13,478 nucleotides of DNA, from contig JAGKTU010000060.1 of NCBI GenBank assembly GCA_021153265.1, positions 1-13,478 of the forward strand, read 5' to 3'. A program made the translations under genes and the position numbers. Position 1 is the stretch's first letter; each line of letters begins with the position of its first letter. The stretch comes from Clostridia bacterium. Its GTDB lineage: Bacteria > Bacillota > Clostridia > Oscillospirales > Oscillospiraceae. Shown in pieces: positions 1-6,205 of the stretch. The notes under the pieces are model-generated. The model ran no database searches, was not told where the DNA came from, and saw only the letters and a program-made list of their open reading frames with translations.

Positions 1-30
1 GCTCTGACGGCCCTGAAGTGGCTATGAGAC

Positions 31-82
31 GTTGAATTATTCGTGGAGAGTAATTTGCATTACTTTCACTTTTTCATTCAAC
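31..82 (+). promoter_or_regulatory. Stem-loop in the leader of the 53-residue small protein gene
   Basis: Seen: outer arms GTTGAAT (31-37) and ATTCAAC (76-82) enclose an inner stem, GTGGAGAGTAAT (43-54) against ATTACTTTCAC (59-69), with one bulged G, one G-U pair and the loop TTGC (55-58). No T-run follows, so it does not look like an intrinsic terminator. It lies 18 nt before the AGGAGG of the small gene. It could be a structured 5' leader, an mRNA-stabilising hairpin or a protein operator; the choice is open. Confidence 0.4.
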
Positions 83-114
83 GTGATCACAACAAACAAA
101 GGAGGATCACACCT

Positions 115-276
115 ATGAAATCCGCAAAACGCAGACGCCGCTATTACAGCCCCTATCATTCCTATCCCAACGCCGCCGACAGCCGCTATTTTGCGGGTAA
201 GCTGCTGGACGGCATCACATCCGCCGCCACCGGCATGGGGGTCATTACGATCCTCTTCTTCCTGATGACCATGTGA
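115..276 (+). CDS. Small basic, single-membrane-segment protein of unknown function (53 aa)
   Basis: I do not recognise this protein. The ATG at 115 is chosen because AGGAGG (100-105) sits 9 nt upstream; an in-frame GTG at 43 would start inside the leader hairpin and has no ribosome binding site. The N-terminus is strongly basic and aromatic (K2, K5, RRRR at 6-9, then YYSPYHSYP), and residues 36-53 (GITSAATGMGVITILFFLMTM region) form one hydrophobic C-terminal segment. The topology suggests a positively charged cytoplasmic head and a tail anchor in the membrane. The TGA stop is 2 nt from the opposing coaX stop; the two stops lie in a 10-bp palindrome (273-282), with no terminator visible between the genes. 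Known families cannot be assigned from sequence alone. Confidence 0.6.
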   Translation: MKSAKRRRRYYSPYHSYPNAADSRYFAGKLLDGITSAATGMGVITILFFLMTM

Positions 277-278
277 TA

Positions 279-1049
279 TCACCGCCGGGTATTCTCCCGG
301 TACAGCGCCACAAGGCCCTTCAGAAGCAGGTCTTTGTCATAGATCACCGGAGTTCGGCACAGCGGCACCACGAATTTGGCAACACCGCCGGTGGCGATCA
401 CCGTGGCGGGGCTTCCCAGCTCCTCTTCCATCCGCTCCACCATGCCGTCGATCATGCAGGCAGCACCCAGCATCACGCCGCTGCGCATGGCGTCGTTGGT
501 ATTGCTGCCGATGGCCTTTTTCGGCTTGTCCAGCTGCAGTCCGGGCAGCAGTGCTGTCCGGGCTGTCAGCGCATCCAGAGAGGTTTTCAGTCCCGGACTG
601 ATGCTGCCGCCCACCAGCGCGCCGCTGCTGTCCAGCACCGCCATAGTGGTGGCTGTACCCATGTCGATCACGATCAAAGGGGCTTTGTGTTCTCTCAACG
701 CTGCCACACTGCCAACCACCAAGTCCGCACCGGTCTGTTCCGGATTCTCGATCTGAATGTTCAGCCCGGTTTTCAGACCCGGGCCCACCACCAGACTCTC
801 CATGCCCGTGAGCTTACGCAGGGCCGTTTTCATGGAATTGAGCACCTGCGGCACAACGGATGCCAGAATGCTGCCCTCGATGTCCTTAGTGTCCACATGG
901 TGGACTTCCAGCAGGATTTTTAAGTCCACGCAGTATTCGTCCGAGGTCTTGGTGGCATCGGTGCGGATACGGGCCTCGAAGACAATCCTGTCATCCTGCA
1001 CACCACCGATGACAATATTAGAGTTTCCAATATCTACGGCCAAAATCAT
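279..1049 (-). CDS. coaX: Type III pantothenate kinase (256 aa)
   Basis: Catalyses ATP-dependent phosphorylation of pantothenate, the first step of coenzyme A synthesis, in the cytoplasm. Seen: the ASKHA-fold phosphate-binding motif DIGNSN at 6-11, PGLKTG at 90-95, TGAD at 106-109 (D109 aligns with the catalytic Asp of the family), the second phosphate motif DMGTATT at 129-135, and GGSISPGL at 147-154. The length is typical of CoaX (about 255). The start ATG (1047-1049) is preceded by GGAGG on the minus strand; a longer reading upstream would run back into the phosphoesterase gene. Its ATG overlaps the upstream gene's TGA by 4 nt, which implies translational coupling. Family knowledge: type III enzymes are not feedback-inhibited by CoA and need a monovalent cation. 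Confidence 0.95.
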   Translation of the reverse strand: MILAVDIGNSNIVIGGVQDDRIVFEARIRTDATKTSDEYCVDLKILLEVHHVDTKDIEGSILASVVPQVLNSMKTALRKLTGMESLVVGPGLKTGLNIQIENPEQTGADLVVGSVAALREHKAPLIVIDMGTATTMAVLDSSGALVGGSISPGLKTSLDALTARTALLPGLQLDKPKKAIGSNTNDAMRSGVMLGAACMIDGMVERMEEELGSPATVIATGGVAKFVVPLCRTPVIYDKDLLLKGLVALYRENTRR

Positions 1050-1540
1050 GAAATTTCCTCCAGATCTCCCTGATTCAGGATGGCGCAGTGGCAAATCTTT
1101 CCGTCTTCGATTCGGATGAGTCCTGCCGTTGCGCCGTAACCGCAGCTGCCGGGATTCATCACCCACAGGCCGTCTTGGTCCTGATAGCAGTTCGGGATAT
1201 GGGTATGGCCGTACAGCACCGCCTGCACATTAGCAGTCTTGGCATCCCTCAGCAGTTTGCCAAGTTCCATCTTCACGCCATGCTTGTGTCCGTGGGTCAG
1301 GTAAAAGTCCACGCCGAAAATCCGGTCGATAAGGATCTCCTGGACGAAAGGAGGGCAGCGATACCGGTCGCAATTGCCCGGAACCTGCCGAAACAGCACG
1401 CCCGGATATTCCTCTTTCAGCACTTCCCCATCGTCATAGTAATCTCCCAGATGGATCACACCTTCGGGCTTGACCTTGTCCATGCACAGCCGCATGAAAC
1501 GAAGAGAACTGTGAGAATCCGACAGCACCAGCAGCTTCAT
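1046..1540 (-). CDS. YfcE/MJ0936-family metallophosphoesterase (164 aa)
   Basis: Predicted cytoplasmic phosphodiesterase of the calcineurin-like superfamily with a two-metal centre. Seen in order: DSH at 8-10 (D-x-H), GD at 32-33, GNCD at 55-58, THGH at 82-85, GHTH at 111-114 and NPGS at 129-132, which together form the complete metal-binding set. The length fits YfcE-type proteins. The start ATG at 1540 begins the MKLLVLSDSH motif and has AAAGGA upstream; the 36 codons further upstream are not family-like and cover the promoter. The gene is first in a two-gene unit with coaX (4-nt overlap). Substrate unknown: family members hydrolyse model phosphodiesters such as bis-pNPP, and no physiological substrate can be read from the sequence. 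Confidence 0.9.
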   Translation of the reverse strand: MKLLVLSDSHSSLRFMRLCMDKVKPEGVIHLGDYYDDGEVLKEEYPGVLFRQVPGNCDRYRCPPFVQEILIDRIFGVDFYLTHGHKHGVKMELGKLLRDAKTANVQAVLYGHTHIPNCYQDQDGLWVMNPGSCGYGATAGLIRIEDGKICHCAILNQGDLEEIS

Positions 1541-1570
1541 ACCATCATTCCTTTGCAAATAGTTATGTTT

Positions 1571-1579
1571 ATAATAGCA
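1571..1579 (-). promoter_or_regulatory. Extended -10 promoter element for the phosphoesterase-coaX unit
   Basis: On the minus strand the sequence reads TGC-TATTAT, an extended -10 element, about 30 nt before the phosphoesterase ATG. No good -35 box lies 16-18 nt upstream, which is common for extended -10 promoters. Upstream, CCCGGA/TCCGGG and AAAATG/CATTTT arms around 1584-1621 could form a hairpin over the promoter. Confidence 0.45.
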
Positions 1580-1696
1580 CAACCCGGAGAAAAATGCTAC
1601 ATTTTCTTTTCTTTCCGGGATGAGGAACAACGGAAGCCCTGCCGTCATAGAATAGGTTCAGAAACGATCCCAGGTTCATAGACAGGAGGCTTTTTC

Positions 1697-1930
1697 ATGA
1701 ACGGTAAAAAGCAAGACGGAGTGAATCCATCCATGGAGCAGGCAAAAGTCCTTGCAGGAAGTCCTGCTGCCCGGGAGCTCATGGCGCTTTTGCGCCAAAA
1801 AGGCGGCGATGAGCTGCAAAATGCGCTGAGCAAGGCTGCCCAGGGTGATATGGAGGCTGCAAAGCAGGCGCTGTCACCGCTGCTGTCCTCCCCGGATGTC
1901 AGGCAGCTTCTGGACAAATTAGGGAGGTGA
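1697..1930 (+). CDS. Small helical protein of unknown function, first of a three-gene cassette (77 aa)
   Basis: Not recognised. ACAGGAGG at 1681-1689 supports the ATG at 1697. The product is soluble, rich in Ala, Leu, Gln and Lys, with no Cys and no membrane segment, and should be almost wholly alpha-helical. The segment at 58-76 (ALSPLLSSPDVRQLLDKLG) resembles part of the next gene's product (ALSPYLNRERIGRLERAM), so the two may share a helical repeat; this is inference from eye alignment. The gap to the next gene is 3 nt, including a shared ribosome binding site region (GGGAGGTGAAGC). The set of three genes is transcribed together toward the terminator at 2629-2666. Confidence 0.75.
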   Translation: MNGKKQDGVNPSMEQAKVLAGSPAARELMALLRQKGGDELQNALSKAAQGDMEAAKQALSPLLSSPDVRQLLDKLGR

Positions 1931-1933
1931 AGC

Positions 1934-2278
1934 ATGGACGAACTGCAGGATAAACTGGGAGCCATTTTAAATGATCCCAATATGATGCAGCAGATCATGA
2001 ATTTGGCCAATTCCATGGGAAATTCTCCCCAGCAACAGACGCCGGAGCCGCCCCCATCCATGCCGGAATTCGACCCGGGAATGCTGAAAAAGATCTCTTC
2101 TCTGGCTTCTCAGGCAGGAATCGACAGGGAACAACAGGCACTTCTCAAGGCACTGTCGCCCTATCTGAACCGGGAGCGGATCGGGCGGCTGGAGCGGGCC
2201 ATGCGGGCTGCGAGAACTGCAAAAATCGCATCCTCATTCCTTGGAACCAACGGGATCTCCATCTTGTCAGGCAGGTGA
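1934..2278 (+). CDS. Small helical protein of unknown function, second gene of the cassette (114 aa)
   Basis: Not recognised. The start ATG has GGGAGGTG just upstream, inside the end of the preceding gene. The N-terminal part is amphipathic and Met/Asn/Gln-rich (MDELQDKLGAILNDPNMMQQ), then comes a Pro/Gln linker at 31-48 (QQQTPEPPPSMPEF), then a helical C-terminal half with a basic helix at 78-97 (NRERIGRLERAMRAARTAK). The lndPnmmqqi and ALSPYL segments echo the first protein of the cassette. No enzymatic motif or membrane segment is seen. The basic helix could bind nucleic acid or a membrane surface, but nothing proves this. Confidence 0.75.
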   Translation: MDELQDKLGAILNDPNMMQQIMNLANSMGNSPQQQTPEPPPSMPEFDPGMLKKISSLASQAGIDREQQALLKALSPYLNRERIGRLERAMRAARTAKIASSFLGTNGISILSGR

Positions 2279-2282
2279 TCTC

Positions 2283-2630
2283 ATGTATAATCGCTATATT
2301 CCCCAACCGGACGGCTCATTTCGACGGCGTACGATCCCGGATGCCAAGCCCCAAAGGCCGGAACCTTGCCCGGAACCGCCACCGTGTCCCCAGGAGCCGC
2401 CCTGTCCCCCGGCAAAGCCGCCCCAGCGGCAAAATGGGCAACGCAGGTATCAAAGAAAGCCAATTCCTCAACAAAATACCACTTCTGACGGCTTTTTACG
2501 GCAGCTTTTGCCCAAAAACATCGACACCGGTGATCTGTTGGTAATTGCGCTGCTTTTGCTGATGGCCGGTGACTGTCAGGAGGATAAGTCCACGGCTTTG
2601 CTGACATTGGCACTGTATCTGTTTATGTAA
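2283..2630 (+). CDS. Small Pro/Cys-repeat protein with hydrophobic C-terminal hairpin, third gene of the cassette (115 aa)
   Basis: Not recognised. The ATG at 2283 is chosen because AGGTGAT (2273-2279) lies just upstream and it follows the previous stop by 4 nt; an earlier in-frame ATG at 2241 would overlap the previous gene. Residues 28-47 hold three copies of a hexad beginning with Cys-Pro (C29, C35, C41; pattern CPxxPP), followed by a basic Gln/Arg linker. The C-terminus (81-115) has two hydrophobic stretches, DLLVIALLLLMAG and ALLTLALYLFM, split by the polar loop DCQEDKS with a fourth Cys. This looks like a short membrane or membrane-surface hairpin. From memory, similar Leu-rich double segments occur in other small clostridial proteins of unknown role. 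Confidence 0.75.
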   Translation: MYNRYIPQPDGSFRRRTIPDAKPQRPEPCPEPPPCPQEPPCPPAKPPQRQNGQRRYQRKPIPQQNTTSDGFLRQLLPKNIDTGDLLVIALLLLMAGDCQEDKSTALLTLALYLFM

Positions 2631-2666
2631 AAATCCGTCCCTGCCTGTCGCAGGGACGGATTTTTT
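2629..2666 (+). terminator. Bidirectional intrinsic terminator between the small-gene cassette and pdxY-like kinase
   Basis: A 13-bp-plus stem, with arms AATCCGTCCCTGC (left, ending 2644) and GCAGGGACGGATT (right, from 2650), a 5-nt loop, a T-run on the + strand side and a T-run on the - strand side from the leading A-run. It can end both the + cassette and the minus-strand kinase gene, whose stop codon is at 2670. Confidence 0.9.
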
Positions 2667-2669
2667 GTC

Positions 2670-3497
2670 TTACAGAGATTGGATCAATTTGATCAAAACA
2701 GGCTCAAATTTGGCTCCATACCAGTGATTTTCTTCCTGGGCAGTTGCCTCGATACATGCAACGGTGTAGTCTGCGGCGATCTTCGCGGCATCGTAAGCGG
2801 ACTTGCCCCGAACCAGAGCGCCCACGAAAGCGGAGGCATAAATGTCGCCGGTGCCGTGGCAGCTGTTGGGCAGGAAGTCGTGCTCGTAGTAGGAATAGAC
2901 ACCGTTCTCCAGAACCACGATGCCGGTCTTGCCGGGAGCGTAGGAAACGCCGGTGAAGATCACATTCTTGCAGCCCAGTGCGGTGAGCTTCTCCAGAATC
3001 AGATCGATATAGGCCCGGTCATAGGTCTTTTTGTACTCCACACCGGTGAGGAAGCAGGCCTCGGTGAGGTTGGGCAGGACGTAGTCTGCCTTGGCGCACA
3101 GGCCCTTCATAGCTTCCACAAAAGCCATGTCGAAGCCGGGGTAGAGATTTCCGTTGTCAGCCATGGCAGGGTCGACGATCTTGACGCAGTTTTCTGCGGC
3201 GGTATCGGCAAAGATATCTGCCACATAGTCGATCTGCTTGGTACTGCCAAGGTAGCCGGTATAGATGGCATCGAACTTGATGCCCTCCTTGACCCAATGC
3301 TGGCGGATGGCAGGCATATCCTCGGTCAGATCCCGGAAGGTATAGCCGCTGAAGCCGGCGGTGTGGGTGGACAGCACAGCGGAGGGCAGCACACAGGTCT
3401 CCACGCCGCAGGCGGAAATAATGGGCAGCGCCACAGTCAGGGAACACTGGCCCACGCAGGAAATATCCTGAATGGTGAGAACTTTGGGGTAAGCCAT
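2670..3497 (-). CDS. pdxY: Pyridoxal/pyridoxamine kinase, PdxY-type (275 aa)
   Basis: Phosphorylates pyridoxal, pyridoxamine or pyridoxine with ATP in the vitamin B6 salvage pathway (cytoplasmic, ribokinase superfamily). Seen: the N-terminal QDISCVGQCSL motif at 10-20 (S13 near the substrate site), STHTAGFSGY at 43-52, the VDPAMADNG segment at 108-116, LPNLTEA at 141-147, and the signature HGTGDIYASAF at 214-224, where GTGD forms the anion hole and D218 is the predicted catalytic base. The length matches PdxY/PdxK. The start is supported by TAGGAG upstream. It is a single-gene unit flanked by the 2629-2666 terminator and an extended -10 promoter. A role in phosphorylating a related pyrimidine is possible in this superfamily but less likely. 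Confidence 0.9.
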   Translation of the reverse strand: MAYPKVLTIQDISCVGQCSLTVALPIISACGVETCVLPSAVLSTHTAGFSGYTFRDLTEDMPAIRQHWVKEGIKFDAIYTGYLGSTKQIDYVADIFADTAAENCVKIVDPAMADNGNLYPGFDMAFVEAMKGLCAKADYVLPNLTEACFLTGVEYKKTYDRAYIDLILEKLTALGCKNVIFTGVSYAPGKTGIVVLENGVYSYYEHDFLPNSCHGTGDIYASAFVGALVRGKSAYDAAKIAADYTVACIEATAQEENHWYGAKFEPVLIKLIQSL

Positions 3498-3531
3498 GAT
3501 GAATCGCTCCTAGATTTCAATTTCTGAAGAA

Positions 3532-3540
3532 ATTATAACA
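3532..3540 (-). promoter_or_regulatory. Extended -10 promoter of the pyridoxal kinase gene
   Basis: The minus strand reads TGT-TATAAT, a consensus -10 with the TGn extension, about 34 nt before the start codon. The -35 region is poor (CTGTTT at 17 nt). Confidence 0.6.
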
Positions 3541-3633
3541 CGATCTGGCAATAAAAACAGCCCCAATTATTTACTAAAAAACAAGGCCAGTTCGAGCGAT
3601 TCTGTGTGCGAAATGTGGCTAATGGTTTAAATA

Positions 3634-3663
3634 AACGGCAGCTCCCTTTCGGAAACTGCCGTT
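3634..3663 (-). terminator. Terminator of the tRNA-Ser gene
   Basis: On the minus strand AACGGCAG pairs with CTGCCGTT and the stem continues as TTTCC/GGGAG around a GAAA tetraloop, followed by the modest U-rich tail TATTT. It begins 3 nt after the encoded CCA. Confidence 0.75.
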
Positions 3664-3666
3664 AAT

Positions 3667-3758
3667 TGGCGGAGCAGCAGGGATTCGAACCCTGGCGGCA
3701 CTTTCATGCCCTACGAGATTTCGAGTCACGCCTCTTCGACCAGCTTGAGTACTGCTCC
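3667..3758 (-). tRNA. tRNA-Ser(CGA), CCA encoded
   Basis: Reads UCG serine codons. Seen on the minus strand: acceptor GGAGCAG/CTGCTCC, discriminator G, encoded CCA at 3667-3669, T arm CAGGG-TTCGAAT-CCCTG, anticodon loop CTCGAAA giving anticodon CGA, and a long class II variable arm with GGCA/TGCC pairing, as expected for tRNA-Ser. Length is 92 nt. Odd point: the anticodon stem CGTGA/TCTCG has a central U-U mismatch (position 29:41), while the other four pairs are standard. The gene stands alone with its own promoter and terminator. Confidence 0.93.
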
Positions 3759-3771
3759 ATGTAACTGAAGT

Positions 3772-3800
3772 ATTATAGCAACGCAATTGCAAAAAATCAA
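3772..3800 (-). promoter_or_regulatory. Promoter of tRNA-Ser(CGA)
   Basis: Minus strand: -35 TTGATT (3795-3800), 17-nt spacer, TGC-TATAAT -10 (3772-3777), a strong sigma-A-type promoter. The -35 box overlaps the TGA stop codon of the Cys-rich gene, so the tRNA promoter is embedded in the end of that gene. Confidence 0.8.
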
Positions 3801-4054
3801 GGTCTTTTCGCCAATTCCATCACTTGCGTCATTTTTTCCATGATTTTATCGTAATTTTCCCGGCGGTGGGGCTTGGTGCAGGTGGAGCAATCCTTGATGC
3901 CGTTTGATAAATAGGTAAAGCTGCCGCCGCAGCGGTCGCCGAGGCAATACAGCGGGCAATAGCAGAAGAGGCAATTGAAATTCTGCTCCTCCACGCCCCG
4001 GTGGCAGGGGAAATATTCGCATTCCCGGTTCTGAAAAAACGCGTAATTGGCCAT
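3797..4054 (-). CDS. Cysteine-rich small metal-binding-type protein (85 aa)
   Basis: Resembles the 'cysteine-rich small domain' family (PF04071, from memory), a short putative metal-binding domain found alone or fused to cobalamin-synthesis proteins. Seen: nine Cys (C12, C17, C28, C31, C33, C37, C42, C56, C59) plus H18 and H63. The clusters EYFPCHRG, CLFCYCPLYCLG and CSTCTKPH are the family hallmark. The helical charged tail (66-85) carries no Cys. The start is supported by AGGAGG in the minus-strand leader. The function of stand-alone members is unknown; zinc or iron-sulfur binding is plausible. The neighbours are a tRNA gene and the divergent yaiI gene, which give no clear clue. No terminator separates it from the tRNA. 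Confidence 0.8.
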   Translation of the reverse strand: MANYAFFQNRECEYFPCHRGVEEQNFNCLFCYCPLYCLGDRCGGSFTYLSNGIKDCSTCTKPHRRENYDKIMEKMTQVMELAKRP

Positions 4055-4073
4055 AGATGCCTCCTAAAGTGCT

Positions 4074-4101
4074 TTGCATTGTGGTCTGGGTGTGATATAA
4101 T
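4074..4101 (+). promoter_or_regulatory. Promoter of the yaiI-like gene, with possible back-to-back -10 on the other strand
   Basis: Plus strand: -35 TTGCAT (4074-4079), 16-nt spacer, TGA-TATAAT extended -10 (4096-4101), about 20 nt before the TTG start. On the minus strand TATAAT also occurs at 4100-4105 and could serve the Cys-rich gene, though its -35 is weak. Confidence 0.7.
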
Positions 4102-4121
4102 TATAAAAATGGGGTGATGAA

Positions 4122-4553
4122 TTGAAAGTTCTGATCGATGCCGACGGCTGTCCCGTGGTGGACATCGCCATTCGGCTTTGCAGGCAGCATGGGGTCAGCT
4201 GTGTGCTGCTGTGCGACACCGCCCACGAATTTTATCGGGATGGGGCGCAAACTCTGGTCTTCGATAAAGGCGCGGACAGCGTGGATTTTGCCATTGTGGG
4301 CAGGGTCTGCCCCGGGGACATCGTGATCACACAGGATTATGGGCTGGCATCCATGTGCCTTGCGCGAACTGCGAAGGTGCTGCATCAGGACGGCTGGGAG
4401 TACACCCAATACAACATCGATGCCCTGCTGCTGGCACGGCATGAATCCCGGAAACATCGGGCCGCCGGTGGGCGCACGAAAGGGCCAAAGAAACGGACGG
4501 ATGGGCAGAATCAAGCCTTCGCCGCAGGGCTTCAGAAGCTGCTCCATGGATAG
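4122..4553 (+). CDS. YaiI/YqxD family protein, DUF188 (143 aa)
   Basis: Conserved protein of unknown cellular role with a PIN/NYN-like nuclease fold (family knowledge). Seen: the signature DADGCPV at 6-12, HEFYRDG around 35-41, the acidic GDIVITQDYGLA at 65-76, and the C-terminal GGRTKGPKK at 116-124, all at family positions. Conserved acidic residues D6, D8, D66 and D72 could bind metal. The start is TTG: GGGGTGAT precedes it, and the nearby ATG at 4117 runs straight into TGA. The 3' end overlaps the opposing pseudouridine synthase gene by 22 bp, so each stop codon lies inside the other gene, with no terminator between them. Confidence 0.92.
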   Translation: MKVLIDADGCPVVDIAIRLCRQHGVSCVLLCDTAHEFYRDGAQTLVFDKGADSVDFAIVGRVCPGDIVITQDYGLASMCLARTAKVLHQDGWEYTQYNIDALLLARHESRKHRAAGGRTKGPKKRTDGQNQAFAAGLQKLLHG

Positions 4554-5164
4554 ATTTCCGGGGGCTCATGGGTGAAGACCATGGATTTTCCGGTTGTAGG
4601 GTGCGCAAAGCCCAGCTTACAAGAGAAAAGAGCAATCTCACAGGGATCGTCTAAGGTGCTGTACTTCCGCTCACCGACCAACGGCATGCCGCGGCTGGCA
4701 AACTGCACCCGGATCTGATGGGTTCTGCCGGTCTGCAGGCGGATGCGAACCTTGGCCATAGTGTCATTTTTCGCCGCCACCTGATAGTGTAGGATCGCTT
4801 CTTGAACGCCCTTGGCAGGCTCAGTGGCCACAAAAGTCATTTTCCGTGCTTTATCCCGGCCGAGTAGGTCGGTGAGGGTGCCGCTGTCGGCATCCGGTGC
4901 GCCGTGGACCACCGCGAGGTATTCCTTCTCAAAGGTATCCTCCCGAATCTGCCGGGACAGTTCCGACGCGGCCTTGGGATTTCGTGCTAAGACCATCAAG
5001 CCACTGACCACCCGGTCCAAGCGGTGGACGGTTCGGACATCTGCCTTTGGGTCGCCCAAAGCCTCCCGGACAAGCTCCGGCAGGCCGCCGGGTTCGTCGG
5101 TGGACAGCACCCGTGGGGGTTTGATGCAGACGACGATATCCTTATCGTGATAAATCAGTTCCAT
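4532..5164 (-). CDS. RluA-family RNA pseudouridine synthase, short form without S4 domain (210 aa)
   Basis: Isomerises uridine to pseudouridine in rRNA or tRNA. Seen: motif II VHRLDRVVSGLMVLAR at 46-61 with catalytic D50, KEYLAVVHG around 79-88, and the RNA-binding TGRTHQIRVQFA motif near 144-155. The N-terminus starts directly in the catalytic domain (MELIYHDKDIVVCIKPP), so the S4 domain of RluC/RluD types is absent. The length of 210 is on the short side, similar to RluA/TruC-type proteins. The target site cannot be told from sequence. GAGGTG precedes the start. The end overlaps yaiI by 22 bp in convergent orientation. Confidence 0.93.
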   Translation of the reverse strand: MELIYHDKDIVVCIKPPRVLSTDEPGGLPELVREALGDPKADVRTVHRLDRVVSGLMVLARNPKAASELSRQIREDTFEKEYLAVVHGAPDADSGTLTDLLGRDKARKMTFVATEPAKGVQEAILHYQVAAKNDTMAKVRIRLQTGRTHQIRVQFASRGMPLVGERKYSTLDDPCEIALFSCKLGFAHPTTGKSMVFTHEPPEIYPWSSF

Positions 5165-5187
5165 AGCACACCTCGATTCTTGCCACT

Positions 5188-5216
5188 ATGGTAGCAAAGA
5201 AATCGGCATTTTTCAA
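5188..5216 (-). promoter_or_regulatory. Promoter of the pseudouridine synthase gene
   Basis: Minus strand: -35 TTGAAA (5211-5216), 17-nt spacer, TGC-TACCAT -10 (5188-5193), about 24 nt from the start codon. It lies in the 70-nt divergent gap with the dehydrogenase gene, for which no clear promoter is seen. Confidence 0.5.
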
Positions 5217-5234
5217 GTAGAAGGAGGTTTTCCT

Positions 5235-6194
5235 ATGAAAATCGTGATCTTAGACGGCAACGCCCTGAATCCCGGGGATTTAAGTTGGGGTCCCATCCGG
5301 GAGTTTGGCGAGGTGACCGTATATCCCCGGACGGAAAGTCTGGAGGATACCATTCAGCGGATCGGCAACCACGAGATCGTGCTGATCAACAAAGTTCCCA
5401 TTACGGAAGAAGTTTTCGAGGCTTGTCCCAACATCAAATTGATCTGCGTACAGGCAACAGGCTATAATGTGGTGGACTGTGAGGCGGCGAAGCGCCGGGG
5501 AATCCCCGTGTGCAACGTCCCCAGTTACAGCACGGCGGCGGTTGCTCAGTTTACCATGGCGCTACTGCTGGAAGTCTGCCACCGCATCGGCCATCACGAC
5601 CGGCTGGTGCACGAGGGAAAATGGTGCGAAAGTGATAGTTTCTGCTTCTGGGACAGCCAGCAGATGGAGCTGGCAGGAAAAACCATGGGCATCATCGGTT
5701 TCGGCAGCATCGGACAAGCCGTGGGTCGGCTGGCGAAGGTTCTGGGGATGAAGGTCATCACCTACAGCCGCAGCATTCGTCCTGAGGGGAAGGAAATTGC
5801 CGAATATGTGGATCTGGACACACTTTTGGCTCGCTCCGATGTGATTTCTCTCCACTGTCCCCTGTTCCCGGAGACAGAAAAAATGATCAACGCCCAGACC
5901 ATCGGCAAAATGAAGGATGGCGTGATCCTGCTGAACACCTCCCGGGGCGGTGTGATCGACGAAGAAGCCGTTTCTGTGGCTTTGAGAAGCGGAAAGATCC
6001 GAGCAGCGGCAGTGGATGTGGTGTCCGAGGAGCCTATGCGCCGAGAAAATCCCCTGCTCACCGCACCCAACTGCATCATCACGCCCCACATGGCATGGGC
6101 GTCCATTGAAACACGGCAGCGGCTGCTGGGCGTGGTAGCTGAAAATATCCGGGGATTTCTGGAGGGTACGCCTCGGAATGTGGTCAATCCGTAA
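5235..6194 (+). CDS. D-2-hydroxyacid dehydrogenase, glycerate dehydrogenase (HprA)-like (319 aa)
   Basis: NAD(P)-dependent oxidoreductase that interconverts a D-2-hydroxyacid (hydroxypyruvate/glycerate most likely) and its keto acid in the cytoplasm. Seen: a split substrate domain (1-100 and 290-319), the Rossmann motif GFGSIG at 155-160, and the catalytic triad R237 (NTSRGG), E266 (SEEP) and H285 (TPHMAW). The PHMAWAS context and ATGYN at 74-78 are typical of HprA-type glycerate dehydrogenases. The length is normal and no truncation is seen. AAGGAGG supports the start. The next gene follows after 11 nt with its own AAAAGGAG, so they are probably cotranscribed. Substrate specificity is inferred from the family only. 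Confidence 0.9.
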   Translation: MKIVILDGNALNPGDLSWGPIREFGEVTVYPRTESLEDTIQRIGNHEIVLINKVPITEEVFEACPNIKLICVQATGYNVVDCEAAKRRGIPVCNVPSYSTAAVAQFTMALLLEVCHRIGHHDRLVHEGKWCESDSFCFWDSQQMELAGKTMGIIGFGSIGQAVGRLAKVLGMKVITYSRSIRPEGKEIAEYVDLDTLLARSDVISLHCPLFPETEKMINAQTIGKMKDGVILLNTSRGGVIDEEAVSVALRSGKIRAAAVDVVSEEPMRRENPLLTAPNCIITPHMAWASIETRQRLLGVVAENIRGFLEGTPRNVVNP

Positions 6195-6205
6195 AAGGAG
6201 ATTTC

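Noticed and set aside
1..35. Possible ends of an upstream plus-strand gene (frame 1 stops at 25-27; frame 3 stops at 33-35)
   Set aside because: Fewer than 12 codons are visible and two frames are equally open, so no gene can be supported.
43..114. Longer N-terminus for the 53-residue protein from a GTG at 43
   Set aside because: The start would lie inside the hairpin without a ribosome binding site, while ATG 115 has AGGAGG at good spacing.
285..300. CCGGG/CCCGG hairpin as a terminator for coaX or the small gene
   Set aside because: It lies inside the coaX coding end, is only 5 bp, and has no T-run.
273..923. Long open frames opposite coaX (and similar ones opposite pdxY, cysS, polA and hprA)
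   Set aside because: His/Gln-rich or Ser/Arg-rich, no family motifs, no ribosome binding sites; they mirror the codon pattern of the real genes on the other strand.
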